From Sporosarcina cyprini (GTDB lineage Bacteria; Bacillota; Bacilli; Bacillales_A; Planococcaceae): a DNA stretch of 64,000 nucleotides. Location of the stretch: the NCBI RefSeq assembly GCF_022048975.1, contig NZ_JAKMHX010000023.1, positions 248,001 through 312,000 on the forward strand. The letters are read 5' to 3'. Each line of letters begins with the position of its first letter. The first letter of the stretch is position 1. Of this stretch, positions 29,966 through 39,490 are shown piece after piece. Under the pieces are notes generated by a model. It saw nothing but the letters and a program-made list of their open reading frames with translations. It was not told where the DNA came from and ran no database searches. The position numbers and the translations under genes were made by a program.

Positions 29966-31429
29966 ATGACCATGATCAAAGATAAAATTAGTGGAAAAGA
30001 TACTATATACTTTATTGTCTCTTTGGCGGTATTGTTCGTGTCGTTGTTTTTGCCTACATCCATCGCCCTTGTGCTCACATCATTGTTCTTTGCTGCGTTC
30101 GCCTTCCTAAGGCCCCAGCAAAGCCTGGTGTTTCTCGTCATTTATGTCAGCATCCGGCCGTTGCTAGTTGAAGTCAACTCAGGCGTAAAGCTGGTCGGCG
30201 ACTTGATCACCTTTGTCGCATTTCTAAGATTGTTGGTTGCTGCACGCAAAAACCTATTCAGTCTGTTCCATTTCAAAATATTTGAATGGGCGCTATTCCT
30301 CCTGCTAATTGCAGGATCGATCAGCGGACTTATGAATGGTGTTCTGACTTCAGCAGTCATTTTCCAAGTTCGTACATTCATTATTATGTATCTTCTGTAT
30401 TACATCATTTCACGCAGCCGCTTACCGGAAGGATGGCTAAAAAGCCTCGCTTGGGTAACGGTGTGGACAGGCGTTATCTCATCTGTACATGGGTTAATTG
30501 AAAAATTGTCCATGCGCCAAATGCTGTTGCCGGATGTTTGGAAGTACAAAATACTGTCTCCAACGAACGCTGTAAGAATTTATGGATTGCCCGGCAATCC
30601 GAACTCACTCGCGTTGCTCTTATTTTTCGGTATTTTGGCCGTATTGTTCCTTCAACAATTGTATAAAGGCGAAAAGTACAAATGGTTCTTTAATGTAAAT
30701 TTGACCTTGTTTTTGGGCGTGTTTATTCTCACCTACTCCCGCGGAACATGGATTTCAGCTTTTATTTTCGGTGTTTTGTTCATTCTAATGACTCGAAACT
30801 GGCAAGTATTGAAGCGTCTTGCAATTGCGGGTCTAGCATCGATCATTCTTATCTATTTCCCGGTCAATTGGGGAGTGAAATATTTTGAATCCTTGGGCGT
30901 AGAGCCGATTACTTCACATCCAGGAAGCATCGGCAACCGGCTTGGCGAGACATTCGATCAGAAAAACTTGGATCTCATGACGGAAAGCGGACGTTTCTTC
31001 TATATTAAAAAGGGATTTGAAATCTTTAACGATTATAAAATTGTCGGTTCCGGTTTTGGCTCCTTCGGCGGCTCAGCTACTCTGTCGTATGGATCGCCGA
31101 TTTATGACCATTACGGAATCCGTTCGGATATTTATGGCGGCAAATATTTCTATTCCGACAACCAATATATCCAGATCATCACAGAAACAGGTGTAGTTGG
31201 CGTCATCCTTTTCGCGGTTTATCTTCTAGGTATGCTCGCTCTTTTCTGGAAGCAACGAAAAACGACGTTTGGGAAATTCATGATCGCCCTTTGGTTTGCG
31301 ACAGGATTCTCCGGTTTCTACTACAATATTTGGGAATTAAAAATGTACACGATGTTCTATTTCCTTCTGTTCGGGGCCTTTGCCTCCATGACAGATCAAT
31401 ACGTAAAATTCAATTTGAAAGAAAAATAA
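29966..31429 (+). CDS. O-antigen ligase/polymerase family membrane protein
   Basis: This 487-residue protein has 10-12 helices and one long external loop, matching the Wzy/WaaL (O-antigen ligase-like) family. Landmarks are GLPGNPNSLALLL and LTYSRGTWISAFIFG, followed by the large loop with Arg/His residues (about 310-420) that carries the active site in known members. Such enzymes polymerise or attach lipid-linked glycans. The csaB gene and SLH genes nearby suggest a job in making or attaching the secondary cell-wall polymer; this is inference. ATG 29966 follows AGAAAGGG. Confidence 0.85.
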   Translation: MTMIKDKISGKDTIYFIVSLAVLFVSLFLPTSIALVLTSLFFAAFAFLRPQQSLVFLVIYVSIRPLLVEVNSGVKLVGDLITFVAFLRLLVAARKNLFSLFHFKIFEWALFLLLIAGSISGLMNGVLTSAVIFQVRTFIIMYLLYYIISRSRLPEGWLKSLAWVTVWTGVISSVHGLIEKLSMRQMLLPDVWKYKILSPTNAVRIYGLPGNPNSLALLLFFGILAVLFLQQLYKGEKYKWFFNVNLTLFLGVFILTYSRGTWISAFIFGVLFILMTRNWQVLKRLAIAGLASIILIYFPVNWGVKYFESLGVEPITSHPGSIGNRLGETFDQKNLDLMTESGRFFYIKKGFEIFNDYKIVGSGFGSFGGSATLSYGSPIYDHYGIRSDIYGGKYFYSDNQYIQIITETGVVGVILFAVYLLGMLALFWKQRKTTFGKFMIALWFATGFSGFYYNIWELKMYTMFYFLLFGAFASMTDQYVKFNLKEK

Positions 31430-31441
31430 AGGCATTACGAC

Positions 31442-31475
31442 AACCACCTGGGCGGTTCCCGGGTGGTTTTTTCCT
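31442..31475 (+). terminator. Rho-independent terminator
   Basis: AACCACC with a short TGGG extension pairs with GGTGGTT around a CGGTT loop, followed by TTTTTT. It ends the O-antigen-ligase-like gene. Confidence 0.9.
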
Positions 31476-31494
31476 TCTTATGGATTATGGCAAT

Positions 31495-31513
31495 TTACCA
31501 TGAGCTCTGGTAA
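31495..31513. promoter_or_regulatory. Dyad upstream of SLH-NAGPA gene
   Basis: TTACCA-TGAGCTC-TGGTAA, perfect 6-bp arms around a 7-nt centre that itself holds GAGCTC. It lies 20 nt before the ribosome site of the next gene. Possible operator. Confidence 0.4.
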
Positions 31514-31550
31514 GCTGTAGATTGATTCATAGAAAGGAAGGTGTCGACTT

Positions 31551-33824
31551 ATCAAGTATTCTAGCGTTTCGGTACGAAATATCGGAAAAAAAGTCGCGAT
31601 GACAGTTGCAGCTGTCTCTCTTATACTCACAGTCCCGGCAGGAGCTTCGGCCAGCACATCAGCGGTTGAAAGCTATCCCGTTTCTTCAGGTGTCACGTAC
31701 ACACATAACACCCATGGAGGAGCAAACCACGTAAACCATTTGCAAGTGAATTTAAACGACCCTTACACAAAGTTGTCAGTCGGACTCCCGTCTCCATTGG
31801 CGAAGACGGATGCCACTACGACACTAGCCAATCGTGATTCACGAGACGGCAACCGTGTAGTCGGTGCAGTAAATGCCTCGTTTTTTGATATGAAATCAGG
31901 ATTGCCTCTTTATTTAATATCCCAAGGCAATGAAATCATCAACGGTGGAGCCATTTCCAGCTCACCAGATTATTATGTCAGCCAGCCGATCGCTTTTGGT
32001 GTTATGAAGGATGGACGAGCTGAAATTGATCATTTCAACTTCAATGTTTCCATTAATCACGGTGGGACAAACTATAAAATGACAGGCTTAAACCGGGAAC
32101 GGCAAGCCGGTGAAACTATTGTCTTCACTCCTCAAAACCTATCGAAAAATACAAATTCCAATGAATTTGGCATTGAGATTGTTGTAGATACAGGTTCACC
32201 AATTACTTCTACATACTACGGTCAGCAATTAACTGGTAATGTCGTGAAAGTTAGGGATTACGGTTCTAAGGAAAAAGTCGAAATCCCTTCAACTGGTTTT
32301 GTCATTTCAGCACACGGTGAAAAAGCATTAGAACGGTTAAAAGGAATTAAGCAAGGCGATAGCGTTTCTCTTTCTATTACAATTGATGATAAATGGAAAG
32401 ATTCAGAGTTCATGCTTGCGAGCGGGCCGATGCTGCTTAAGGACGGCAAGCCGAATATTACAATGAACACTAACAACTGGCGTGCAAAAGCGACGACAGC
32501 ACGGACGGCCATTGCTATCAGCAAGGACAAAAAACAAGTTCATCTTGTCACAGTCGATAGCCGGAGTGGCTACAGCAGCGGCATGACATTGACGCAGTTC
32601 GCCAATTACTTGGCGGCACAAGGTTATGACCGGGCACTTAATTTTGACGGCGGCGGATCCACAACGATGGGAATCCGCAAACATGGCAGCAACACAGTCG
32701 TGCTTGGCAACCGCACGACTAATTCCAGTCAGCGGAAAGTATCAGCTATCGTGGAAGCAATCAGCACTGCACCAGTCAGCGAACCTGGCATCATCAGCGT
32801 CTCAAGAGGACAAGTTGGTGAGGTGTTAGTTGGAGCAACAGTGCCACTTACGTTGAATTATGTGTTGGATGCCTACTACAATCCATTGAAAGCAGATCCT
32901 TCTCAAATCGAAGTCACATCAGATAAAGGGAAATTGACAGGAGCCGGCATGGGCTATACAGCTCTTGAAGCGGGCGATGACCGTGTCAACGTCAAGTACG
33001 GCGCGGCAACCCAGTCATTCCCGGTCAAGGTGGTAGATGCACCGGCTAAGCTGACCATTTCTCCGAGCACAACGAAGGTGGATCCTGGTTCGACGGTTTC
33101 ATTCAAAGTCAATGCGACCGATGCCCAAGGCAAACCGATCGTCTATTCGCCGGAGCAGGTTCAATGGGGTGTTACAGGCAACATTGGAACGATTAGCAGT
33201 TCAGGCGTATTCAAGGCATCTTCTGTACCAGGCAGCGGTAAAGTGACCGCGTCACTCGGTACGAAGACTGTATCTGTTTCGATTGACCTGTCTGACGGTA
33301 CACCGGCATTTAAAGATATTCCTGCAGATTATGCATATTATACTGAAATCCGTTACTTGAAAGACAACGGATATATTAAAGGAGATATCGATGGCAAGTT
33401 TAATCCTGGCCAAACGCTATCTCGTGAGCATGCGGCTGTCATACTGAGCCGGGTGTTCAATCTGGACACAACACAGGCAGGAGCACAGAAGTTCTCAGAT
33501 GTTCCTTCGACGCACCGCTACTACAATGAAATTAATGCAATCGCAAGTGCGGGTCTTGTCGGCGGAAGCAACGGCAAGTTCGATCCTTCTGGCCAATTAA
33601 CGCGCGCTCAGATGGCTGCGATTCTCGTAAAAGCTTATGAGCTGAAAGGCGAGTCGGGAAAGAAATTCAAGGATGTGCCGTCAACTCATTGGGCATATAA
33701 GCAAATTCACATCTTAGCCAACCATGGCATTACAACAGGAAATGAGCAAGGGAAGTTTGAACCGAATAAACCGGTCAACCGTGCCCAGTTCAGCGCATTT
33801 CTATATCGCAGCATGACGAAATAA
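31551..33824 (+). CDS. SLH-anchored phosphodiester glycosidase (NAGPA domain)
   Basis: This secreted protein of up to 757 residues has a NAGPA/DUF2233 phosphodiester glycosidase domain (about residues 90-400, with FMLASGPMLLKDGK and ALNFDGGGSTTM), then Ig-like segments, then three C-terminal SLH repeats (FKDIPADYAYYTEI, FSDVPSTHRYYNEI, FKDVPSTHWAYKQI). Known NAGPA domains cleave GlcNAc phosphodiesters; teichoic-acid-like wall polymers are possible substrates. Start: the first conventional codon is ATG 31599, but it has no ribosome site and would give a signal peptide without basic residues. ATC 31551 lies 7-9 nt after AAAGGAAGGTG and adds KYSSVSVRNIGKKVA, making an ideal signal peptide. An in-frame TAG at 31530 bars any earlier start. 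Family call is firm; the start is not. Confidence 0.85.
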   Translation: MKYSSVSVRNIGKKVAMTVAAVSLILTVPAGASASTSAVESYPVSSGVTYTHNTHGGANHVNHLQVNLNDPYTKLSVGLPSPLAKTDATTTLANRDSRDGNRVVGAVNASFFDMKSGLPLYLISQGNEIINGGAISSSPDYYVSQPIAFGVMKDGRAEIDHFNFNVSINHGGTNYKMTGLNRERQAGETIVFTPQNLSKNTNSNEFGIEIVVDTGSPITSTYYGQQLTGNVVKVRDYGSKEKVEIPSTGFVISAHGEKALERLKGIKQGDSVSLSITIDDKWKDSEFMLASGPMLLKDGKPNITMNTNNWRAKATTARTAIAISKDKKQVHLVTVDSRSGYSSGMTLTQFANYLAAQGYDRALNFDGGGSTTMGIRKHGSNTVVLGNRTTNSSQRKVSAIVEAISTAPVSEPGIISVSRGQVGEVLVGATVPLTLNYVLDAYYNPLKADPSQIEVTSDKGKLTGAGMGYTALEAGDDRVNVKYGAATQSFPVKVVDAPAKLTISPSTTKVDPGSTVSFKVNATDAQGKPIVYSPEQVQWGVTGNIGTISSSGVFKASSVPGSGKVTASLGTKTVSVSIDLSDGTPAFKDIPADYAYYTEIRYLKDNGYIKGDIDGKFNPGQTLSREHAAVILSRVFNLDTTQAGAQKFSDVPSTHRYYNEINAIASAGLVGGSNGKFDPSGQLTRAQMAAILVKAYELKGESGKKFKDVPSTHWAYKQIHILANHGITTGNEQGKFEPNKPVNRAQFSAFLYRSMTK

Positions 33825-33833
33825 GTTTTGCGG

Positions 33834-33861
33834 ACCGTCCTTCTTCGGAAGGGCGGTTTTT
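33834..33861 (+). terminator. Rho-independent terminator
   Basis: ACCGTCCTTC pairs with GAAGGGCGGT around a TTCG tetraloop, followed by TTTTT. It ends the SLH-NAGPA gene. Confidence 0.92.
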
Positions 33862-33967
33862 ACGCTTTAACGAACTTTCATAGAATGAGGGAAATCAATA
33901 TAGAGACATACCAACCGCCTCCTTAATAAAATTCTTCAAAGCACGCTAGGCCAGGCGTACCGTGTCA

Positions 33968-33999
33968 CGTTTTCATGAAAACGGCAACCATGTTATAAT
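33968..33999 (+). promoter_or_regulatory. csaB promoter with perfect 16-bp palindrome
   Basis: CGTTTTCATGAAAACG (33968-33983) is a perfect palindrome covering the -35 position of an extended -10 promoter, TGTTATAAT (33991-33999). A bound regulator would compete with RNA polymerase. Start of transcription would be near 34006. Confidence 0.6.
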
Positions 34000-34029
34000 G
34001 AAAGCATTAAGGATAAAGGAAGTTTGCTA

Positions 34030-35169
34030 ATGAGAATTGGAATTGTAGGAAATTACGGAAACGATAATAACGGAGACGAGGCAATCCTGCTCAGTTTGAT
34101 TAAGCAGGTTACTTCGACATTCTCCATTGAGAGCAACCAGATTACAGTATTCAGCAATAACCCCAAGCAGACGGCGACACGTTATGGCGTGGAGAGTTTT
34201 CCGCTTTATTATAAAAAAGGGAACGCAGCCAAAACGTTTTTCGCTACGTATCAAAACAATAAACGGATCGTTCGCACGTTTGATCTTCTGATTATCGGCG
34301 GGGGCGGCATTCTGATGGATTTGTACAAGCGGGAGGCGCCGCTCTATGGTTCTTACGCTATGATGGCAAAGAATTCGAATGTGCCTTATGTCATTTACGG
34401 CTGTGGAGCAGGTCCGCTAAACACGGGCCTTGGCAAATGGTTCATCCGCTATATGTGCAAACATGCTGAGAGCGTATCCGTACGAGATCCGGAGTCGGCT
34501 CAGCTGCTTCAAACGGTTGGCGTTACAAAGCCTGTTGATGTTATCGGCGATCCAGCCTTCTCCTTGCGCAAGGAACATGTGGAAAAGTCGGATGCTCCAT
34601 CTCAAATTGGCGTGACGGCAGTCCCGTATTATAATGCGGATTATTGGCCGGAAGGGAATCCAGCCATCTATCAGGATTATGTAGACGGCATGGCGAAAAA
34701 CCTGGACGAGCTGGCAGAACAGTTCAACGTGCAGATTAATTTCTTCGCGACGAAATTTCCGCAGGATGCCAACGTGACGAAGGACATTCAGGCGCAGATG
34801 AAACATGCGGATAAGACGACCGTGCTTGATGAGAATCTATTGCCTGAACGGATTCTGGAAATGACGGAGAAGCAGGACATTGTCATTGGAACGAGGTTGC
34901 ATTCGCTCATTTTGGCAACTTGCACAGAAACACCGATCATGGCGATTTCATATCACCATAAAGTGAACGACTTCATGAAGTTGGCGGAACTGGATCGGTA
35001 TGCATTCCCAATCAATGACATTCATCAGAATTCGCATTTGTTTGCCGAAGCTTTCAAGCGGATGGCTGACAACTGGCCGGCTACATTAGAGGAAACGGAG
35101 CGACTGTCCGAACAGCTCTATGAGGAGTCGATGAAAGGTACGCGCCAATTTATTGATGCTATCAAATAA
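34030..35169 (+). CDS. csaB: Polysaccharide pyruvyl transferase CsaB
   Basis: This 379-residue enzyme adds a pyruvate ketal to the secondary cell-wall polymer, which creates the binding site for SLH domains. It starts with IGIVGNYGNDNNGDEAILL, has the GGGGILMD loop near residue 100, and a C-terminal GTRLHSLILA motif with a conserved Arg-His, as in PS_pyruv_trans proteins. ATG 34030 lies 9 nt after AAAGGA; a TTG 6 nt earlier is too close to the site. It stands alone between terminators. Its presence fits the many SLH proteins around it. Confidence 0.93.
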   Translation: MRIGIVGNYGNDNNGDEAILLSLIKQVTSTFSIESNQITVFSNNPKQTATRYGVESFPLYYKKGNAAKTFFATYQNNKRIVRTFDLLIIGGGGILMDLYKREAPLYGSYAMMAKNSNVPYVIYGCGAGPLNTGLGKWFIRYMCKHAESVSVRDPESAQLLQTVGVTKPVDVIGDPAFSLRKEHVEKSDAPSQIGVTAVPYYNADYWPEGNPAIYQDYVDGMAKNLDELAEQFNVQINFFATKFPQDANVTKDIQAQMKHADKTTVLDENLLPERILEMTEKQDIVIGTRLHSLILATCTETPIMAISYHHKVNDFMKLAELDRYAFPINDIHQNSHLFAEAFKRMADNWPATLEETERLSEQLYEESMKGTRQFIDAIK

Positions 35170-35182
35170 TATGTAAGTGACT

Positions 35183-35214
35183 ATGACCACCATCCAATTG
35201 GTGGTCATTTTTTT
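35183..35214 (+). terminator. Rho-independent terminator of csaB
   Basis: ATGACCACC pairs with GGTGGTCAT around an 8-nt loop, followed by seven T. Confidence 0.92.
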
Positions 35215-35335
35215 GCATAATCACATTAATGTTTCAAGAAATTTGATGGTTGTATGCGGGCAATAAACGTAGCTTTGCTTTTTATTTTCCCTATATAAGG
35301 AAAGCAGTCTTGTCAGGCAATTATAAGGTGAACAA

Positions 35336-35370
35336 AGCCGCTTTGGGTGTCTTCCCAAGCGGCTATTTTT
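35336..35370 (+). terminator. Second terminator-like hairpin
   Basis: GCCGCTTTGGG pairs with CCCAAGCGGC (one bulged T), followed by TATTTTT on the plus strand. It sits 11 nt past the end of the minus-strand LytTR gene. On that strand the tail is poor, so it may act mainly on plus-strand readthrough. The 120 nt before it hold no gene I can support. Confidence 0.6.
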
Positions 35371-35380
35371 ATGGAGGAAG

Positions 35381-36076
35381 TTATAAATTAAAGGCGGCCC
35401 GCACTTCATTTATATAAGACTGGCTAATCGGCAGCTCACTGCCATCGTTCATTGTCAAAACAAGGCCGGAAGAAATATCTTTGGAGATCTTTTGGACGGC
35501 GGTCAAATTGACGATATACGAACGATGGACACGGAGAAACGTGTCGGGCAATTTGGGTGTCAGTTCTTTCAGTGTCATGTTCGTGCTGAAAGTTTCCCCA
35601 TTGGAATAAAACCATGTCTTCTTCTGAAGGCTTTCGATATGGGTCACCTGCTCCACTGGAATGGGATACCAATCGTCATGCTGTTTCCCCGTTAATATAC
35701 GAATGGGTTCTTCTATATGAACAGCAGGGGGGAGAATGACGAGCAACGCACCCCGTTCTCCGTGGACAGGAACAGGGTAGCCGACGCCGTAAAATAATAC
35801 ACCTGATGGTGACTGTTCCATTCGTTCCATCTTCTTTCCTGTTTGACACACTGCATCTGCGATACTATGCTTCACAACCGCTTCTCCAACTGTCAGTTTC
35901 ACATCATAGGTGCCTTGCGAATAGTGAATGTATTTCCCGCCCACAGCAATGGCGAGTGATGCACCGTTCGGCACCCAATCTTCCAGCACGCTTGTATAGT
36001 GAGCCAGCGAATCATCTCCGTGTTTCTGCTTCTCCAACGTCAATTCCATCCCTCTTTCTGCTCTTGCTGTTTTCAT
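35381..36076 (-). CDS. LytTR-family transcription regulator
   Basis: This 231-residue regulator has a C-terminal LytTR DNA-binding domain (about 130-231: VEQVTHIESLQKKTWFYSNGE, FLRVHRSYIVNLTAVQKI). The first 125 residues are not a receiver domain; they hold GKYIHYSQGTYD, VVKHSIADAVCQTGK and LFYGVGYPVPVHGERGALLVILPP, which look like a GAF/PAS-type small-molecule sensor. So it may be a one-component ligand sensor. It is divergent from aceA, with two perfect dyads in the shared region, which makes it a good candidate for control of the glyoxylate genes. The start ATG 36076 lacks a strong ribosome site; residue 10 (ATG) is another option. Confidence 0.85.
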   Translation of the reverse strand: MKTARAERGMELTLEKQKHGDDSLAHYTSVLEDWVPNGASLAIAVGGKYIHYSQGTYDVKLTVGEAVVKHSIADAVCQTGKKMERMEQSPSGVLFYGVGYPVPVHGERGALLVILPPAVHIEEPIRILTGKQHDDWYPIPVEQVTHIESLQKKTWFYSNGETFSTNMTLKELTPKLPDTFLRVHRSYIVNLTAVQKISKDISSGLVLTMNDGSELPISQSYINEVRAAFNL

Positions 36077-36131
36077 TCATCGTCTAAAATTGTCCTTTTA
36101 TCCTGAAAAATACGGAACTTATCCAAATGTC

Positions 36132-36160
36132 CAGACAATATGAATCTTCTGTTATATAGT
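36132..36160 (+). promoter_or_regulatory. Probable aceA promoter
   Basis: CAGACA (36132-36137) and TATAGT (36155-36160) with a 17-bp spacer. The -10 overlaps the first dyad described separately, which suggests repression at this site. Confidence 0.5.
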
Positions 36161-36195
36161 AATGTATAACATAAATTACTGTTATGGAACAGTAA
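36150..36195. promoter_or_regulatory. Two perfect dyads upstream of aceA
   Basis: First dyad: TGTTATA-TAGTAATG-TATAACA (36150-36171). Second: TTACTGTT-ATGG-AACAGTAA (36176-36195). They lie side by side, 5 nt apart, covering the -10 and the early transcribed region. Both share a TGTTAT-like half-site, as expected for tandem binding of one regulator. Confidence 0.65.
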
Positions 36196-36226
36196 GAAAG
36201 TAGGAAATATCGAAAGGAGAGGAAAT

Positions 36227-37516
36227 GTGAATATGGGAACAAGAAAAGAGCAAATTGCACAGTTGGAAAAGGATTGGGGACAGAACGACAGGTGGGAAGG
36301 AATTGAGCGGGGCTACACAGCAGAGGATGTCTTTACATTACGCGGTTCGGTGTTGATCGAGCACACATTGGCACAAAGAGGAGCGGAGCGGTTATGGAAA
36401 TCAATTCATGAAGAAGAGTATGTCAATGCACTCGGCGCACTGACAGGTAATCAAGCTGTCCAGCAAGTGAAGGCCGGCCTACAAGCAATCTATCTAAGTG
36501 GTTGGCAAGTGGCAGCGGATGCCAATCTCGCCGGTCATATGTATCCCGATCAGAGCTTATATCCGGTCAACAGTGTGCCGAATGTTGTCAAGCGCATCAA
36601 TCAAGCGTTGCAGCGGGCAGATCAGATTGACGCCGCGGAAGGTCGTGATGACGGGTTTGATTGGTTCGCGCCGATTGTAGCGGATGCAGAAGCCGGTTTT
36701 GGCGGCCCGTTGAATGTGTTCGAGTTGATGAAAGCGATGATTGAAGCTGGAGCTGCGGGCGTTCATTTCGAAGATCAGCTTGCTTCGGAGAAAAAATGCG
36801 GCCATCTAGGTGGGAAAGTGCTGCTCCCAACGCAAAATGCGGTTCGCAATTTGATTGCTGCGAGATTGGCGGCGGATGTTATGGGTGTACCGACTGTCAT
36901 TATTGCCCGGACGGATGCGGATGCTGCCGACTTGATCACGAGTGATATCGATGTAAGAGATCATGAATTCATTACAGGAGAACGGACGCCGGAAGGATTT
37001 TACCGAACGAGAGCGGGTATGGACCAGGCGATTGCAAGGGGGCTCGCCTATGCGCCGTATGCGGATCTCATCTGGTGTGAAACGTCGACTCCGGACCTGG
37101 CAGAAGCGAAACGCTTTGCAGATGCCATTCATGAGCAATTCCCAGAAAAGCTGCTAGCGTACAACTGCTCCCCATCGTTCAACTGGAAATCCAATTTGGA
37201 TGACGAGACAATAGCCAGTTTTCAGAGAGAACTCGGCAAGATGGGCTACAAGTTCCAATTCGTGACGTTGGCGGGCTTCCACTCTTTGAACCATAGCATG
37301 TTTGAATTGGCACACGGATACAAACAGCGGGGCATGGCCGCCTATTCGGAGCTGCAGCAGGCGGAGTTTGCAAATGAATCCAAAGGGTACACAGCGACTC
37401 GGCACCAGCGGGAAGTCGGCACGGGCTATTTCGATGAAGTGGCGCAAGTCATTTCAGGCGGAACTTCTTCGACAACTGCGATGAAGGGATCGACGGAACA
37501 AGCGCAGTTTGTCTAA
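36227..37516 (+). CDS. aceA: Isocitrate lyase
   Basis: This 429-residue enzyme splits isocitrate into glyoxylate and succinate. The catalytic signature KKCGHLGG (residues about 187-194) is intact, and [29 protein letters not shown] and the C-terminal [15 protein letters not shown] match the family. GTG 36227 lies 7 nt after AGGAG; an ATG two codons later is the alternative. aceB follows after 22 nt. The regulator gene faces it upstream. Confidence 0.96.
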   Translation: MNMGTRKEQIAQLEKDWGQNDRWEGIERGYTAEDVFTLRGSVLIEHTLAQRGAERLWKSIHEEEYVNALGALTGNQAVQQVKAGLQAIYLSGWQVAADANLAGHMYPDQSLYPVNSVPNVVKRINQALQRADQIDAAEGRDDGFDWFAPIVADAEAGFGGPLNVFELMKAMIEAGAAGVHFEDQLASEKKCGHLGGKVLLPTQNAVRNLIAARLAADVMGVPTVIIARTDADAADLITSDIDVRDHEFITGERTPEGFYRTRAGMDQAIARGLAYAPYADLIWCETSTPDLAEAKRFADAIHEQFPEKLLAYNCSPSFNWKSNLDDETIASFQRELGKMGYKFQFVTLAGFHSLNHSMFELAHGYKQRGMAAYSELQQAEFANESKGYTATRHQREVGTGYFDEVAQVISGGTSSTTAMKGSTEQAQFV

Positions 37517-37538
37517 TGAAACAATAAAATAGGAAAGG

Positions 37539-39146
37539 ATGAGACCTCTGACTACTCAGCAGACTCGCTTTACGATAGACATACTTGGTGAAATTACGGC
37601 AGGAACGGAAGAAATATTAACGCCGGAAGCATTAGAATTCCTTTATGCGTTACATTCGGAATTTAACGAAAGACGAAAGGCTTTATTGGAAGAACGCCAA
37701 CATAGGCAGAAACGGCTTGATCAAGGTGAACGGCTCGGTTTCCTGGAAGAGACACGGTCAATCAGGGAAGGGGATTGGACGGTTGCGCCAATTCCTTCTG
37801 ATCTTCAAGACCGCAGAGTGGAAATTACGGGACCTGTCGACCGAAAAATGATTATTAATGCCATGAATTGCGGGGCCAAAGCTTTCATGGCCGATTTTGA
37901 GGATGCGACATCCCCGACATGGACGAATGTCATCGACGGCCAGGTCAATTTGAAAGATGCGGTAAGGCGCACCATCTCTTATGAACATCCGATCAGCGGC
38001 AAAAAGTATGCATTGAATGAGGAAACAGCAGTGCTTATCGTGCGGACGCGTGGTTTGCACTTGGAGGAAAAGCATGTCGTCATAGAAGGGGAACGGATTG
38101 CTGGTGCATTTTTCGACTTCGGTCTTTATTTTTTTCATAATGCAAAGGAATTGATACAGAGGGGTACCGGACCATATTTTTATTTGCCGAAACTGGAAAG
38201 CCATCTGGAAGCACGCTTATGGAATGACCTATTTGTCTTTGCACAGGAAAAACTCGGCATCCCTCAAGGAACTATTCGGGCCACTGTTTTAATCGAAACA
38301 ATTACAGCCGCCTTTGAAATGGATGAGATTCTTTATGAGTTGAGGGAACATGCTACGGGGCTTAATTGCGGCAGATGGGATTATATTTTCAGTTTCGTAA
38401 AACGGCTTCGTAACCATCCGGATATCATCTTGCCGGACCGGAACCAAGTGACAATGACATCGCCTTTCATGCGCGCCTATTCCCAGCTTTGCATTCAAAC
38501 ATGCCACCGAAGGAACGCTTTTGCGATGGGAGGCATGGCAGCCCAGATTCCGATCCGTGACAATGCCACTGCGAACGAGGATGCGTTCCGGAAGGTGAGC
38601 GAGGACAAAAAGCGGGAAGTGCTGGAAGGACATGATGGAACCTGGGTTGCGCATCCTGGTCTTGTTGCAGTCGCAATGGCAGAGTTCAATGAACAGATGA
38701 AAACGCCAAATCAGCTTCATCGCAAAAGGGAGGATGTTCAAGTGACGGCTGACGATTTGCTGCAACCCCCGCAAGGTTCGATTACCGAGGAAGGCTTGCG
38801 GATGAATTGCAGCGTCGGCGTTCAATATATCGCTTCCTGGCTCGTCGGGCAGGGGGCTGCGCCAATCAACCACCTCATGGAAGATGCAGCTACCGCGGAA
38901 ATATCACGGTCCCAAGTATGGCAATGGATCCGCCATCCGAAAGGCGTATTGGCCGATGGACGAAACATTACAACTGACCTGTTCAAAACCATGTTAGAAG
39001 AAGAAATGAAGAAAATTGCTACCGAAGCTGGAGAGCGCCGATACAAGCTAGGCAGATTTCAAGAAGCCGGTGAGCTCTTTCAATCGATGGTTTTACAAGA
39101 TGATTTCGTGGAGTTTTTAACTCTGCCTGGATATGAAAAAATATGA
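37539..39146 (+). CDS. aceB: Malate synthase A
   Basis: This 535-residue enzyme condenses glyoxylate and acetyl-CoA to malate. Family features: [12 protein letters not shown] near residue 110, [30 protein letters not shown], and [14 protein letters not shown]; length is typical of the A type. ATG 37539 directly abuts GGAAAGG; the codon CTG at 37548 has better spacing (AAAGGATG, 6 nt) and would give a start of MTTQQTRF, so the true start is uncertain by three codons. It completes the glyoxylate shunt with aceA. Confidence 0.95.
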   Translation: MRPLTTQQTRFTIDILGEITAGTEEILTPEALEFLYALHSEFNERRKALLEERQHRQKRLDQGERLGFLEETRSIREGDWTVAPIPSDLQDRRVEITGPVDRKMIINAMNCGAKAFMADFEDATSPTWTNVIDGQVNLKDAVRRTISYEHPISGKKYALNEETAVLIVRTRGLHLEEKHVVIEGERIAGAFFDFGLYFFHNAKELIQRGTGPYFYLPKLESHLEARLWNDLFVFAQEKLGIPQGTIRATVLIETITAAFEMDEILYELREHATGLNCGRWDYIFSFVKRLRNHPDIILPDRNQVTMTSPFMRAYSQLCIQTCHRRNAFAMGGMAAQIPIRDNATANEDAFRKVSEDKKREVLEGHDGTWVAHPGLVAVAMAEFNEQMKTPNQLHRKREDVQVTADDLLQPPQGSITEEGLRMNCSVGVQYIASWLVGQGAAPINHLMEDAATAEISRSQVWQWIRHPKGVLADGRNITTDLFKTMLEEEMKKIATEAGERRYKLGRFQEAGELFQSMVLQDDFVEFLTLPGYEKI

Positions 39147-39166
39147 AACTAGCGGAGGTGACGAAA

Positions 39167-39295
39167 ATGGGTAAGACGTGCAACGAACAAGTGAAAACGA
39201 AGAAATATTGCCAGGAATGCGGCTGTGAAATCGTGGAGAAAGTCGAGTCCTTGCTTTATGAATGCGAGCGCTGCATTGGAAAACATACAGAATAG
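39167..39295 (+). CDS. YhfH-like small zinc-ribbon protein
   Basis: This 42-residue protein has two Cys-x2-Cys pairs, in YCQECGCEI and YECERCIGK, which should bind one zinc. This spacing and the Glu-rich middle match the small YhfH family of Bacillales, whose role is unknown. A strong site GGAGGTGA lies 6 nt before ATG 39167. It begins 20 nt after aceB, so it is likely the last gene of the aceAB transcript, ending at the terminator just downstream. Confidence 0.8.
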   Translation: MGKTCNEQVKTKKYCQECGCEIVEKVESLLYECERCIGKHTE

Positions 39296-39303
39296 AACGG
39301 AGG

Positions 39304-39335
39304 GCGGCTTCATCCAATGGATCAAGCCGCTTTTT
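39304..39335 (+). terminator. Rho-independent terminator of ace operon
   Basis: GCGGCTT pairs with AAGCCGC around a 13-nt loop, followed by TTTTT. Confidence 0.85.
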
Positions 39336-39490
39336 CTCTTAACAGGAAGGCGGACAAAAGTAGATAGAAACCACGATTTACCGGACGTTTCATGTAATTT
39401 CGACAAGTCTGGCGGTGAATAAAAGGAGTTTCACGGCTATATCACGAATAATAGGGTTGGAAGCAGTGATTTAGATTAGGGGGATGAAAA

